NCBI GenBank assembly: GCA_002077045.2 | Contig: KZ111199.1 | Location: 65,914 to 87,478, forward strand | From: Rachicladosporium sp. CCFEE 5018 | Lineage: Eukaryota; Ascomycota; Dothideomycetes; Cladosporiales; Cladosporiaceae | Direction of reading: 5' to 3' | DNA: 21,565 nt | Shown: piece after piece, positions 1 to 9,622 of the stretch | Layout of the letters: each line of letters begins with the position of its first letter | How positions within the stretch are numbered: position 1 is the stretch's first letter | The notes under the pieces: model-generated | What the model saw: only the letters and a program-made list of their open reading frames with translations | Databases searched by the model: none | Told to the model about the DNA's origin: nothing | Program-made: the position numbers and the translations under genes

Positions 1-464
1 GTAAGAACAGCACTCTTACCACTACCGTTGTGGCCAATGATGAAATTGATCAGAGGACCAAGTCGAATGCGTAGGTTCCCATGACACATGAAGTTCTTGC
101 ACTGCACTTCCTCAATGATGCCGCATTCCATGGCAACATTGTCGCCGCGTTTTTTGAGGATCTGCTTCTCAACGATCTGGCTGGCCTTGAGCTCATCGGC
201 ATCGTTGTCATCCTCGTCCTCGGAGCTGTGATTGGGTGCGTCGTCCACTTGGTCGTCAATATCAAAGCCATTGACGAGTGAGTCGAGTCCCTCGTCGTCA
301 TCATCATCCTCATCCGAGACAGTTGATCCTCCACGCGCCTGAGCCATTGCGACTCTAGAGCGTTTATGTGTATTCTGGCGAAAGCTTGAGGTCGCGCTCT
401 CTATCTCGACCTCAACATCCTCATCGTCTATACGCGCACGTTTGCGCGACGAAGATGACGCCAT
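1..464 (-). CDS. SMC6: SMC6, N-terminal part (partial, runs off left edge)
   Basis: This is the amino-terminal 154 codons of the structural-maintenance-of-chromosomes protein Smc6, the ATPase partner of Smc5 in the nuclear Smc5/6 complex (recombinational repair, replication-fork stability, rDNA segregation). The frame is open from the ATG at 464-462 to the window edge. Residues 1-95 are a disordered basic then acidic tail: a basic KRAR near residue 10, then runs of Asp/Glu at 51-58 and 82-90. The globular head starts near residue 113 with the Smc6-typical CKNFMCH stretch (122-128), and GPLINFIIGHNGSGKSAVL contains Walker A at residues 144-151 (35-12). NFMCH plus GHNGSGKS separates Smc6 from Smc5 and the cohesin/condensin SMCs. 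A second in-frame Met at residue 40 is an alternative start, but the first ATG lies in an open frame and long acidic tails are usual in this family. Coils, hinge and Walker B lie outside the window. The identification is near certain; the exact start is less so. Confidence 0.92.
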   Translation of the reverse strand, partial: MASSSSRKRARIDDEDVEVEIESATSSFRQNTHKRSRVAMAQARGGSTVSDEDDDDDEGLDSLVNGFDIDDQVDDAPNHSSEDEDDNDADELKASQIVEKQILKKRGDNVAMECGIIEEVQCKNFMCHGNLRIRLGPLINFIIGHNGSGKSAVL

Positions 465-549
465 GACCGCTGTATGCAGAGAGTTGGTGTCGTAAGACAA
501 ACAATATGACGTGAGGTCCGTTGACAGGCCAAAGTAAGCTTGTGATTTC

Positions 550-555
550 ACGCGT
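550..555. promoter_or_regulatory. MCB-like ACGCGT element in the SMC6/zinc-finger divergent spacer
   Basis: A perfect palindromic ACGCGT lies 86 bp upstream of the SMC6 ATG, inside the 237 bp spacer shared with the divergent zinc-finger gene. ACGCGT is the MluI cell-cycle box bound by Mbp1/Swi6-type MBF factors at G1/S genes in yeasts. That it acts on SMC6 here is inference; a hexamer can occur by chance. Confidence 0.35.
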
Positions 556-701
556 TTCGTCGCGTCCGATAAGGTTGCGGGGACTGCCGAAGCTAGCACG
601 AAAGTGCCGACACCTGACTACAGGAAACTTCGACGATAAGAGCCTTGCCACCACATTCACTGACCAACACACCGGACTCATTACAAGCTCGTTAAGCCAA
701 C

Positions 702-998
702 ATGCCTATCTCAAAGAAGGACCGCATAAGTCGCGACCACAAGAAGGCCGAAGCAGCCGGCACTCGCGCGCCCGTGAAACCAAACGGCAATCCTGTCAAG
801 CCTGCAAAGGAAAAGTCTGTATGTGCTTTCTGCAAGAAGCAGTTGACGCGAGACAACAAGAAGCAGGTCAGTAGTCAATGAAAGTTGTGGCGGACTGATT
901 GCAAAGGCTCTACTGACATTCACCAGCTTGAGGACCACGCCGGATCGCACAATGACCAGTGGCCGAAGGAGAAATGCTTTCCGAACGACTTCCAGTAA
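702..998 (+). CDS. Small two-exon C2H2-like zinc-finger protein (78 aa)
   Basis: Exon 1 is 702-866 (55 codons) and exon 2 is 927-998 (23 codons plus TAA). The 60 nt intron starts GTCAGT, has a CTGAC branch site at 913-917 and ends CACCAG. Splicing joins both parts in phase 0. The product has a lysine-rich N-terminus beginning MPISKKDRISRDHKK and one predicted zinc site: C41-x2-C44, then H59-x3-H63, with C72 as a possible alternative ligand. The C-terminus carries an aromatic/acidic tail (WPKEKCFPNDF). It resembles the small eukaryotic At2g23090/zf-met2-type zinc-binding proteins; that family label is from memory and no function is established. The gene diverges from SMC6 with 237 bp between start codons. 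Reading on without splicing hits an in-frame TAG within a few codons, which supports the intron. Confidence 0.82.
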
Positions 999-1538
999 GC
1001 GATTTGAGGGCGATGGTGCGGGGGTGATGGTGGGCGTTTGTGTCGTCAAATGTAGCCTGGTACTAAATTGACTGGGTTTCTCAGTGGTGGCTCTGCCGTG
1101 GCGAAGGAGGGTGTGCTCAGCTGCACCACCATGTGGCGTACTGGAAAGCATGGGATTCGGAGTGAGGACGGATCGAGGTCGAAATTCAAGACTGGAGCCG
1201 TGGAACAGATCTCTGCAATAAGGACCACGGATGTGCAACTTAAGGATTTGCACTTAGCTGCCGTGCCAGATAAACTCCGCCAGGAAGCACGTCGAACGGG
1301 ATTCAGGGAGCACGATACAGAATGCAGTTATAGAGCAACAGCAACGACACTAATGATCCACAATTTTTGACTTGCATTATTATTACATCGATTCATCTAC
1401 ACTTTTGCATCTAACGAAGTAGTGAATGCCGCATGCAGAGCAATTCTCGCACACGGGTATCGGAGGCTTCTGAAGATCAACCGTCTATGGCCCTAGCCTC
1501 CCATGAACCCCTTGCATTGGGAGCACTCGGAAAGGTCC
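999..1538. other. Convergent intergenic spacer, no gene seen
   Basis: These 540 bp lie between the stop of the zinc-finger gene and the stop of the Ytp1-like gene, so they should hold two 3' UTRs facing each other. Short ORFs here (for example 1068-1370, +) have no recognisable motif. An AT-rich patch at about 1365-1395 could contain polyadenylation signals for either gene. I see no RNA gene or repeat. Confidence 0.6.
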
Positions 1539-3311
1539 TCAGCTTGCTATTCCCTCCTTGCTGGATTCTCTCCGCACAGCCCAACCCATCAGAGCATAGC
1601 AAACGACCTCCCACGCCATCAAGACGCCAGTCATCCCCATAGTAAGTGTGAAGATCGTCATGGCATCCAGCCCGTTGTACTCAATACTCCGCACGCCATC
1701 GTGAGAGCTGTTCATGAACAGCACGCCACCAGCGATGAGGCAGAAGCTGGCTACCAGCTCTGTAGGTGGTCTTGAGGGATAGACCGTAGTAGGAGGCTTG
1801 AGGTACATGAGGATGTAGGTGAGTCCTCGAGCGAGTGCGAAGCCAGAGAACAATATGCCCCATTGAGCGTGCAGCATGGTCGCCACCATGCTGCTCTGAT
1901 GATGAGAAGACATCATCATGCCCAGGAGCATGATGACAAGAGCTGGCATTGGGTTCATGGACATTTTGCGTGCAGGCGGGGTGACGTCGGACTCATCGAG
2001 GTGTGCCAAGGCCGAGTCTTGGACCTCACTTGTATTCTTACTCTTTCGCATCTCAACACCAGTGTTCAACATCTTGCCAATCCAGCCAGACTCGATGATC
2101 ATGCCTAGTAGACCGCCGCCATAGAACAAGATCGTAATGCTGACATGCTCGAAGTCTTGTGGGCTCCAGGCTTTACCCCAGGCGTTCATGTGCTCGGCCC
2201 AGACGTTCGTTGCGCCGTACAGCCAGATGACGAAGGACTCTGTGAATTCAGGAGATGGTATGCGGGACTGCCACCGAGATACACGCGGAGCAGCAGGGCG
2301 GACATTCCAAGCCCAGCCATACTTCTGGAAGCTACCCATCCACCGACCAAGCGTGAGCATCCCGTACCACAGGAATATCGCGCCCTTTACGTAGTGCGCC
2401 ATGCCAGAGAGGATCTCGCGGTCTCTGAAGATCCCGCCATATACCACGAAACCAGAGGTGATGACAGTGAAGCCGAGTAGGAGGAGCAGCTTGTCTAACA
2501 GAATTTGCATCACACGAGCCACTCCAAAGATGCGCCGTCCCACGAAGCGTGCGGTGTTGCGAGACAAGAAACGCTCCACCAGACCATTGCCTAAGAAGGT
2601 CTTCCTCTTGTCTCCATTGTGCTCATCTGTATGGGACTCGTCGCTTGGGGGCAACTCTGAAAAGTCCTCTTCTTTGCGGCTTCCCGACACTGAGCTGCCG
2701 CGCGATCCACTTGAGAAGTTGCCGGAGTCGCGCGAGCTGTGGTAGTCGACCGGGCTGTCTTCGTACTGCTGTAGCTGAGTATATGGAGCAATGTCATGTC
2801 TCGAAGCCGCATGGTTACTAGCAAAGCCGATATGCGTCGACTTAGAGTATTTGAGCGTTGCGATTGCGGAAGCGAGCGTCCAGATCACGGTAAGTGAGGT
2901 CACCACGTAGCCAACTAGACTATGTGCTTCACCCGTGTACAGATCGGGAGTTGCACGACTGTAAACGAAGCCAGTGACCATACCAGCGCCGTTGAAAGCG
3001 TGGAAGACCATCTGCGTCATCAGACTGTATCTCGACCGCGCGACGCTGAACATAATGGCAGGTGGTAGGACGACCACCCAACTCAGTATCAACAAGATGA
3101 TATGGGCGTAGATCCATCCTGGGTATCCAGGGTGGCGAAAGTAGTTCGGCGGGAAGTCTTTGGGAGCTGGGGCTGCGCTTGTGGAGTTGCCCTCGCTCAT
3201 TGCTATGGCCACGTCCATGTGACCATGGTCCATATCATAACCAGCGACGACGGACACTGCCGAGATCAGAAGTGCAAGACTGCAAGCAGAGGCTTTGAAT
3301 ATGCAGTGCAT
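1539..3311 (-). CDS. YTP1: Ytp1-like multi-pass membrane protein (590 aa)
   Basis: This is an intronless 590-residue integral membrane protein of the fungal Ytp1 family, whose biochemical role is unknown. Residues 1-24 form a clear signal peptide ending near VVAG, followed by a His/Met-rich luminal patch (YDMDHGHMD). Likely membrane spans are at about 67-90, 104-118, 131-153, 272-293, 308-325, 355-373, 391-409, 453-469, 482-503, 517-535 and 549-577. His70, His104 and His130 lie in or beside the first three spans, a cytochrome-b561-like arrangement; haem binding is conjecture. The family's N-terminal DUF2427 half (about 55-155) and C-terminal Ytp1 half (about 255-580) are split by a charged Ser-rich loop (about 170-250), which makes it longer than yeast Ytp1 (about 459 aa from memory). 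A metal-binding-looking MSSHHQSSM occurs at 467-475. The ATG at 3311-3309 is chosen because it gives the signal peptide directly. Confidence 0.9.
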   Translation of the reverse strand: MHCIFKASACSLALLISAVSVVAGYDMDHGHMDVAIAMSEGNSTSAAPAPKDFPPNYFRHPGYPGWIYAHIILLILSWVVVLPPAIMFSVARSRYSLMTQMVFHAFNGAGMVTGFVYSRATPDLYTGEAHSLVGYVVTSLTVIWTLASAIATLKYSKSTHIGFASNHAASRHDIAPYTQLQQYEDSPVDYHSSRDSGNFSSGSRGSSVSGSRKEEDFSELPPSDESHTDEHNGDKRKTFLGNGLVERFLSRNTARFVGRRIFGVARVMQILLDKLLLLLGFTVITSGFVVYGGIFRDREILSGMAHYVKGAIFLWYGMLTLGRWMGSFQKYGWAWNVRPAAPRVSRWQSRIPSPEFTESFVIWLYGATNVWAEHMNAWGKAWSPQDFEHVSITILFYGGGLLGMIIESGWIGKMLNTGVEMRKSKNTSEVQDSALAHLDESDVTPPARKMSMNPMPALVIMLLGMMMSSHHQSSMVATMLHAQWGILFSGFALARGLTYILMYLKPPTTVYPSRPPTELVASFCLIAGGVLFMNSSHDGVRSIEYNGLDAMTIFTLTMGMTGVLMAWEVVCYALMGWAVRRESSKEGIAS

Positions 3312-4735
3312 AGGAGTCGAGGTGTAGTGTTGGAGCTATGTATATTATCGAAGCAAGCTCGTGAGGCTCTCGAAGATTTTGGACTGATGGGCTAAAAAGC
3401 AAGGAGGAGGGTAGTGCAATCCGGAAGGCTGAGGCGTAAGAAAGTCTTGCTCTGATTCAGCGACAGGTCTGACACGCAGTATGAGAGAAGTAATCTGGAG
3501 GCGACAGAGATTATACTCAACATAAGGAGATGCCGGTACCGCAATACGCTCGCTTCACTGTCCGTGACTCCACGGAAAGTCAGCTTCACTTTACCGCCGC
3601 CGTCGTGTCCGCATATGCGCATCGCTGGCGGATGTGAATCAGAGATGACATATGTCAGCAGCTCATGCAATTCGCCCCAGGCACCAACGTCAGAATACGC
3701 TCATGCGATTCTCGCAGCTAGTATCGGCATCGGCCGTGTAAATTCCGAAAGAGTACTCCATCACATGCCTTGTCTCTGACATATGAGCTGCCAGACCCTG
3801 GCGTGATATGCACGCAGGATTTTGCGGCTCTGTTAGGTCATCCGTGGGCTGCCGAGGGTGGGCTGCTGACATCGCATTTCTGGTATCGTCTGACGCGGGA
3901 TTCGCGAAACGCTATCTTGGCCGACATGGCATTTGCTGGTGCAGTCTGACACGTCAAGAGGAGTGTGGCGGCCTGGTGAGCGGCCAAGCGGATACGTGGG
4001 GCTGCTGCTTCGACTTGCATCCACAACAGTTCGTTTAGAAGATACCTCTGCGGCTATGCGGACAGGCGTGGATTAACGAAAGGTCCCAGCGTGTTGGTAA
4101 TTCTGGCTAGGATCCGCGGAGGAGGTGAGATCGGGTAGTCGCCTCATCGGTGAGCTGCGGAAACCGATATCAGCATGGCAAAGTTAAATATGAAGTGCTA
4201 GCCATCTGCCACCGTGTAGGCCATCCGGTACGCGCCGAGCGAGTATGCTCTTCGCAATATTCCACGGAGACAGCACGATAAATGCGAACGCGAAACATGC
4301 GTGGATCGCCGTACGGAATAGCGACTTACCCCGTTTGCTGATGGCCAGCTGATCAAACGAATGCGGTATGAACAGAAATGCAGCGCTCGGCAGCGAGGCG
4401 CCCAGGGCCAAGCCTTAACCACGACCCGCGCTTGCCGCACTCTGAGTGCTGCTTCCCTTGTCCTCTTGCAGACGCGACTCTCTGATTTACTATGCCACGC
4501 ATGAGGTACTCCATACCGCACGAACAGTTGTTCTCCTCCTAAGTTGTGCATAGCGGCCACACTTGTGCGGTGCCTCCGAGACCATAAGCCCATGAGCACC
4601 TCTCGCTCAAGCTACATCGCGGAGTCGAAGATGCTGCGAACCATTGAAGAGTGATGCCTCTATTAACGCGACGTCCATGACCAACCGATTATAGGAAGGA
4701 TAGCTCTAGAGTCTCAGGAATGCCTGCTAGTCATC
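3312..4735. other. Long intergenic stretch upstream of the Ytp1-like gene, no supported gene
   Basis: These 1424 bp begin with the promoter and 5' UTR of the Ytp1-like gene. The longest ORFs (133 codons at 4198-4599 on the minus strand, 92 codons at 3392-3670 on the minus strand) are within chance expectation and show no domain-like composition. I see no transposon ends, long repeat or tRNA. It may be regulatory or decayed sequence. Confidence 0.55.
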
Positions 4736-5656
4736 ATGATTGGCGCGGCTGCTACGGCACTGGCAGTCGCAGACATCGTTGACGAAGTCTGTTCAAGCTC
4801 AAACGATGGCAGTCTTTATACTTACACGCCGATCAAGACTGTGCAACAGGTTCTTGATCAGCATCTCAGCGACACTAATTGCTTCTTCACGATACATACA
4901 TACGGCCCACACGCAGCTCACACCGAATCGTGTCGAAGCGATCTGCGAGCACTTCGTTTCGCGAACGTACTTCCCGAGGAGAGTGCATCTCCATATCTGC
5001 TCGGGTTTGTCCAGACCACCTTATCCACAGATCACCTGGATCAGAGTCAGAACTACCGCCCATATTTACAAGCCCACTGCGGAAACACGATAAGAGCTTC
5101 AAAGTCGAACGGCCATCCTACGTCCAGCCGAAGCCTGGAGACTCGATGTGAGCCTTCGCCGGCAGCATCACCCGTGAAAAGTCCACGGCTTTGTGTGACT
5201 TGTCCGAGACCGGTAGTCATTGACCTCCACGTACCGAGAGGCGCTGTCCATTTAGGCCACTTGGGAGCTCCTGCTCGAAATCGTCAGATCGTGTACACAA
5301 CGATTATAGACTGCCTGCGCGAACCACCGCCTGACCTAGAAGTTCTCGTCCTACATATCCCGCGCGCGTACGATTTCAGCTTTCGCGGCTACCTGCACAG
5401 TGGCATCTCTGCAGCGTTCGCGACCTACAGTTCACCGGCGGCTGACGATGGCCGCCCGATCGAAACTCATCACTCTGCGCATGACTATGATGCCTTGGGA
5501 ACCTTGCTCAGGCATGTCAATGGTGTCAGAGCTAGCAAGAACTCGAAATTCACCACCAAACGAATGCCGTCATCTCGACTGAGAGTACGGACGAGACATG
5601 CAACATCCACACTCGAAAAGCTGAGCGCGGGTGATTGGCCTCTCCTGCCAATGTGA
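4736..5656 (+). CDS. Unrecognised 306-aa ORF, candidate orphan gene
   Basis: A single uninterrupted ORF of 306 codons sits in an otherwise empty 3.3 kb gap. I do not recognise it. With window-like base composition (about 4% stop codons per frame by my estimate), an open frame this long is not expected by chance in a few kilobases, so it is either a real lineage-specific gene or a recently decayed one. The N-terminus MIGAAATALAVADIV is mildly hydrophobic and could be a weak signal peptide or a buried helix. The middle (about residues 125-165) is rich in Ser, Pro and Arg. Residues about 175-215 look most like folded protein, with alternating hydrophobics (VVIDLHVPRG; DLEVLVLHIP). There are several Cys and many His. 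Against it: no known motif, an Arg/Ser/Thr-rich C-terminus, and an opposing minus-strand ORF overlapping its end. Undetected introns at either side are possible. Confidence 0.35.
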   Translation: MIGAAATALAVADIVDEVCSSSNDGSLYTYTPIKTVQQVLDQHLSDTNCFFTIHTYGPHAAHTESCRSDLRALRFANVLPEESASPYLLGFVQTTLSTDHLDQSQNYRPYLQAHCGNTIRASKSNGHPTSSRSLETRCEPSPAASPVKSPRLCVTCPRPVVIDLHVPRGAVHLGHLGAPARNRQIVYTTIIDCLREPPPDLEVLVLHIPRAYDFSFRGYLHSGISAAFATYSSPAADDGRPIETHHSAHDYDALGTLLRHVNGVRASKNSKFTTKRMPSSRLRVRTRHATSTLEKLSAGDWPLLPM

Positions 5657-6032
5657 TCCCGGCAGGCTATCGCTCTCGAGGTGATAAGAGTTCGCGCATC
5701 TACGACGGAGTGCAGCGGTAACGTCCAAATTTCGCAACACGAAGAAGCACTTGTACCTTATGTATTGGTCTACTGGTAGGAGACTTGGTGTATTCGATGA
5801 TCCATGTGCACACATTGGACCGCTCACGTGATTAGCCCTTGTGATCTGCCGGGCAGAAACGTGCCGCAAATTGACGTGGAGCCGTGACAGCCGATCTGCA
5901 TCAAGGATGTCATTGATGCTCTCGGGGATACATCCTGGATTGCCTGGGCTTGCCGTCACATATCGACTTATAGCACGGAACATGGTCACTGCGATATAGC
6001 GGCCTCGGTAGAAGTAAGAGTGAGGTCCTGAG

Positions 6033-6053
6033 TGACAGCGTGACAGCGTGACA
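6033..6053. repeat. Short tandem repeat, 8-nt unit x 2.6
   Basis: The unit TGACAGCG is repeated exactly at 6033-6040 and 6041-6048, then partially (TGACA) at 6049-6053. It is in non-coding sequence and probably of no function, though such runs can change length by slippage. Confidence 0.7.
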
Positions 6054-6427
6054 TCATAATCAACGGTCGAGCTGGCGCAAACAGAGTTTGCTGCTCTGGA
6101 CTTCGTCGGCATCCCAGGCCGAGTGCTGCCGCGCCGTCGATGCACAAGGGCGCATGTGATGCTGCATCTTTGTTATGGGCGCCACGCGTACCACAGTTTC
6201 GCCAACTTGGCTATCTGCAAGACGCAGCAATGGTAGTTTGTAGCATGTCACCATGTGCTTAGATTCGTTAGCAGACGATAGTGCGCAAGAGTGACAATTT
6301 CCGCGGGGCCAGTCCCGACGAAAGAAGAGACTCCCGTCGACTTCGCCAACGGCTGCTACGTCACGCTGGTACGCCGACGACATCCAAGGCCAGTCTTCAC
6401 TCCCGTGCAACCCGAGCTGTCAAGTCT

Positions 6428-6505
6428 ATGTTCTCCTCACTGTGACGGTCTTCCATTCCTATGATACCCGATCAACAGCACCTTCCACTACGCATACCCC
6501 ACTGA
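6428..6505 (+). promoter_or_regulatory. Two candidate uORFs ahead of SLM1
   Basis: ATG at 6428 opens a 5-codon frame ending in TGA at 6445, and ATG at 6461 opens a 14-codon frame ending in TGA at 6505. Both end before the SLM1 start at 6588. They matter only if transcription starts upstream of 6428, which the sequence alone does not show. Confidence 0.3.
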
Positions 6506-6587
6506 AATCGGACCGTCTGTCACTGTACCCTGCGGACTTAGGTGGCCCATCTTATAAGGTCCCAGAAGACCGCACTGCGACTTCAGC

Positions 6588-9403
6588 ATGGCGGACCCGT
6601 ACGGCACTGCCCCTGGGCGCGGCGAATCGCAACTCAAGGCTAGCTACGGCAACAGTGACTATCAGGACTTCGCACACGGCAATCCCTCAGCATCCGAGTC
6701 CTCTCCATTGGCGCAACCGCAAGGCTACCACCAGTCCGATGAACTGCACAGCGTTGGAGTGAACCGCTCAGCGTCAACCGCGTCGACTGCCGTAGGTCGT
6801 CAATTGACGCCTTCGCGCAACAACACGCTCAAAAAGAAAGCCTCAGTCAAACGCATGGGCAGCCTTAAGCGAAGCTCGAGCCGCAAGAGTTTGGCTGGTA
6901 GCATCAAAGGCGTCGGCAACTCGGCAGATGAGCAAGACTATAACAACGTGTTCTTCACTCCGATCCCAACCCAAGGCTCACCGACCGAGATCCTCGCCAA
7001 CCGCTTTCAAGCCTGGCGCCAGCTTCTCAAGTCACTCATAGCCTACTTCCGCGAAATCCAGTCCTCCTACGACACGCGCGCGAAAGCAATCCATAAAGTC
7101 CAAGGCACGATAGCGGGTATAGCTCACCCGTCAGTCTTCATCACAGACCATAGGCTGGGTGAAGCGACGAGGATACTAGAGGACTACCACAAGCACGCCA
7201 TAACCGAAGCGAACAAGAGTCGCGATATCGAGAATGATGTCATTGGCGCGTTGACAGGTCTGCGCAGCGATCTGGGACAGAAGATCAAGGAAATCAAGGG
7301 GTTGAGCGGGGACTTCAAGAACAGTGTGGAGAAGGAGAAGGAGAGCACGAGGCGGGCTGTGGATGCGTATCAGGAGGCGCTGCAGCATGCGAACCATGAG
7401 GATGGGGCAAGCGTGGGGAAGAATGATCCGTTTGTTGTGAGACTTGGGGTGGACAGGGCGGTGGAGAAGCAGATCGATGAGGAGAACTATTTGCATCGGG
7501 TAAGTCGTTGTGATGTAGGATTCTATGTGCGCAACTGCTGACTACAAGCAGGCCTACCTAAACCTCGAAAGCTCCGGTCGGGAACTGGAGTCCATCGTTG
7601 TGGGCGAAATTCAGAAAGCCTACAATGCTCTCGCGGGCATCCTGAAGCGCGAAGGTGACGATGCGTATCACGTCGTAGAGACTCTCCGCAGCGGACCCAT
7701 TTCAATGCCGAAAGATCAGGAGTGGTCCTCATTCGTGCACGCCGAACCGCACTTCGTCCCAGCCGACACGCCCGTTCGTCGCGTCGAAGACATCACCTAC
7801 CCAGGCAAGGACAACCCAGTCGCAGCCGAGATCCGCGCCGGAATGCTGGAGCGCAAGAGCAAGTACCTCAAATCCTACACGCCAGGATGGTACGTCCTAT
7901 CGCCCACACATCTACACGAGTTCAAGTCGGCAGACAAGATCTACACCCAACCACCAGTGATGTCGCTCTTCCTCGGCGACCAACGTCTCGGCTCACACTC
8001 CGAAGCCGGCTCCTCGAGTCAGAAATTCATGCTCAAGGGCAAGCAAGCCGGCGGCGCCCATCGCGGCCATAGCTGGGTCTTCCGCGCCGAAAGCCATGAC
8101 ACGATGGTCGCGTGGTACAACGACATCAAGACCCTCACCGAATCCTCAGGCGAAGAGCGCACCGCGTTCGTACGCCAGCACGCTAGAAGCGTGAGCGGCA
8201 ACAGCGAGCGACCGCGGAGTATCTCGAGTGATGGTCTAGAGGAGGATGAAGCGGATGCTGTGCCTTTCACCGCCGACGCGGCAAGTCTAGCTGAGCAACA
8301 CCCGGTTGAGTCGAGGCCCGTGAGGCCGATGCCAGGTGAGTGAGTGCTGGCCCTTTTTATTGCGTATATCCTCATACTGTAAGTGTAGGCTGATGAATGT
8401 GTGTCTTGCGTGAATAGGCGGCAGGTTTCCATCGGATCTGAATATCCATCGTAGTGGGGCTATGAGCCCTTCGAGCGAAGCGGACTCGGATGATAGAGAT
8501 GTTGTTGCTGCTGCTGCGACTCTACCTGGGCACCCGCAGGAGCACTCGAGGGCTCTGCCTGCAGATGATCCATACCGGCTGCAAGGCGTTGCTTCTGGAA
8601 GTCGCGTTGCTTCGAGAGAGTCCGAGGCGCCGCCGCCGGTATTCGGAAGCTCGCAGGGAAAGGAGAGAGAGAGGGCTACTGCTCCGGAGACGTACGCACC
8701 TACACAGGGCTACGCAGCACAGCAGCAGGCTTCGAAGTCTGCTGCGCCGTTCGGCGAGGCACGCCAGCCTCTCGCTCAGCCTCAGCAGCTACCGCAGCAG
8801 CACTTCCAGCCTCAGCAGCCCTCCAACAATAATGATTGGATCGCACCAGCTGCTTTAGGGGCTGGCGCTGGCGTCGTAGGCACAGAAGCGTACCGCCATC
8901 GCCAGGATGAGCCTGCGCCTCAGCCGATGGACCAGCAAGAGCATGCCGAGGCCTTCCCGTCGTCAGCCCAATCCGTTGAGGCTCAGCTGGCGCAACGCGA
9001 GGCAACACAAATAGCCGCTCCAGATGTGCCGACGCCTGCCACTGAGCAGCCACACGCCTCCAGCAATGGAGCTTTCGGCGCTGCAAATCTCGGAGCGGGT
9101 CCAGGTGCCGGCGCGATGACGGTCGAAGACTACCGCAAGCTGAGCGAGGACGCAGACATGACTAGTCGCAGTCCGCCCACCGCTGCGCTTCCTCTTGCTA
9201 CTGAGCAGCAGCTACCCAGCCGCGCAGCAGAGCCTAGCATCGGCAATGGTGCCTCGTCCTCGTCGTCTGGCTTCGCTCTCGGTGGCTTGGAAGCTGAAGG
9301 CGCGCATGAGACTGGCGCGTTGTTCCCGAGGGTGATCCGGCATGATACTGATATAAGTGTCTCAAGGCTGCATATCCCGGGGGAGTTCCCGAAGAGAGGG
9401 TGA
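6588..9403 (+). CDS. SLM1: SLM1-type BAR/PH-domain phosphoinositide-binding protein (893 aa, three exons)
   Basis: Exons are 6588-7499 (304 codons), 7552-8335 and 8418-9403. Intron 1 (52 nt) starts GTAAGT, has a CTGAC branch and ends AAGCAG; intron 2 (82 nt) starts GTGAGT and ends AATAG. The phases join cleanly. Residues 1-80 are low complexity, followed by a basic Ser/Lys patch (82-104). A long helical region from about 122 to 365 (FFTPIPTQG, then NRFQAWRQLLKSL) matches the BAR-like domain of Slm1/Slm2 and relatives. A PH domain spans about 400-515, beginning KSKYLKSYTPGWYVLSPTHL, with a Trp in its last helix (AWYNDIK). In yeast, Slm1/2 bind PI(4,5)P2, sit in or near eisosomes and act as TORC2 substrates and activators in actin and membrane-stress control. 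The last 340 residues are disordered and Gln/Ala/Pro-rich, ending in a possibly conserved short tail (DTDISVSRLHIPGEFP). The stop TGA overlaps a strong splice donor, so the C-terminus is slightly uncertain. Confidence 0.88.
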
Positions 9404-9622
9404 GTAGAGAAATAAGCAGGGCGCTGTGCTTTCAAGCTGAATTGATCGAGCCATAACGTTCGGGGCGGGTGGCGCTGCTTGTGTACGGTATACCCCGCTT
9501 GCGCGTTCGTTTCTAGGGCGATCGCCTGTCTGTAGTCCTGTATCATTGAATTCGCTCGTCATCGATATCTCATCCATCGTCTCGAGGCCACTACACCTGC
9601 ACCTAGTTTCTCGTCTCTCGTC

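Larger units (their letters stand above)
5657..6587. other. Intergenic region upstream of SLM1, no supported gene
   Basis: These 931 bp hold the probable SLM1 promoter and 5' UTR (right-hand end), two short uORFs and a tiny tandem repeat, annotated separately. Minus-strand ORFs of 191 codons (5570-6145) and 116 codons (6060-6410) are rich in Arg, Ser and Cys, overlap each other and show no recognisable domain, so I do not call them. A TATAA string at 6553-6557 is only about 30 bp from the SLM1 ATG, too close to be a confident TATA box. Confidence 0.5.

Noticed and set aside
711..1253. 180-codon minus-strand ORF
   Set aside because: Antisense to the zinc-finger gene and its 3' region, Arg/Leu-rich with no domain; the plus-strand gene has matching splice sites and zinc ligands.
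4198..4599. 133-codon minus-strand ORF
   Set aside because: Chance-length frame with Arg/Cys/Trp-rich composition and an overlapping alternative frame of similar quality.
5570..6145. 191-codon minus-strand ORF overlapping the end of the orphan ORF
   Set aside because: Length is near chance expectation for the area, composition is Arg/Ser/Cys-rich, and no motif is visible. Kept only as a caution against the orphan call.
6553..6557. TATAA as SLM1 TATA box
   Set aside because: It lies about 30 bp before the ATG, which would leave almost no 5' UTR.
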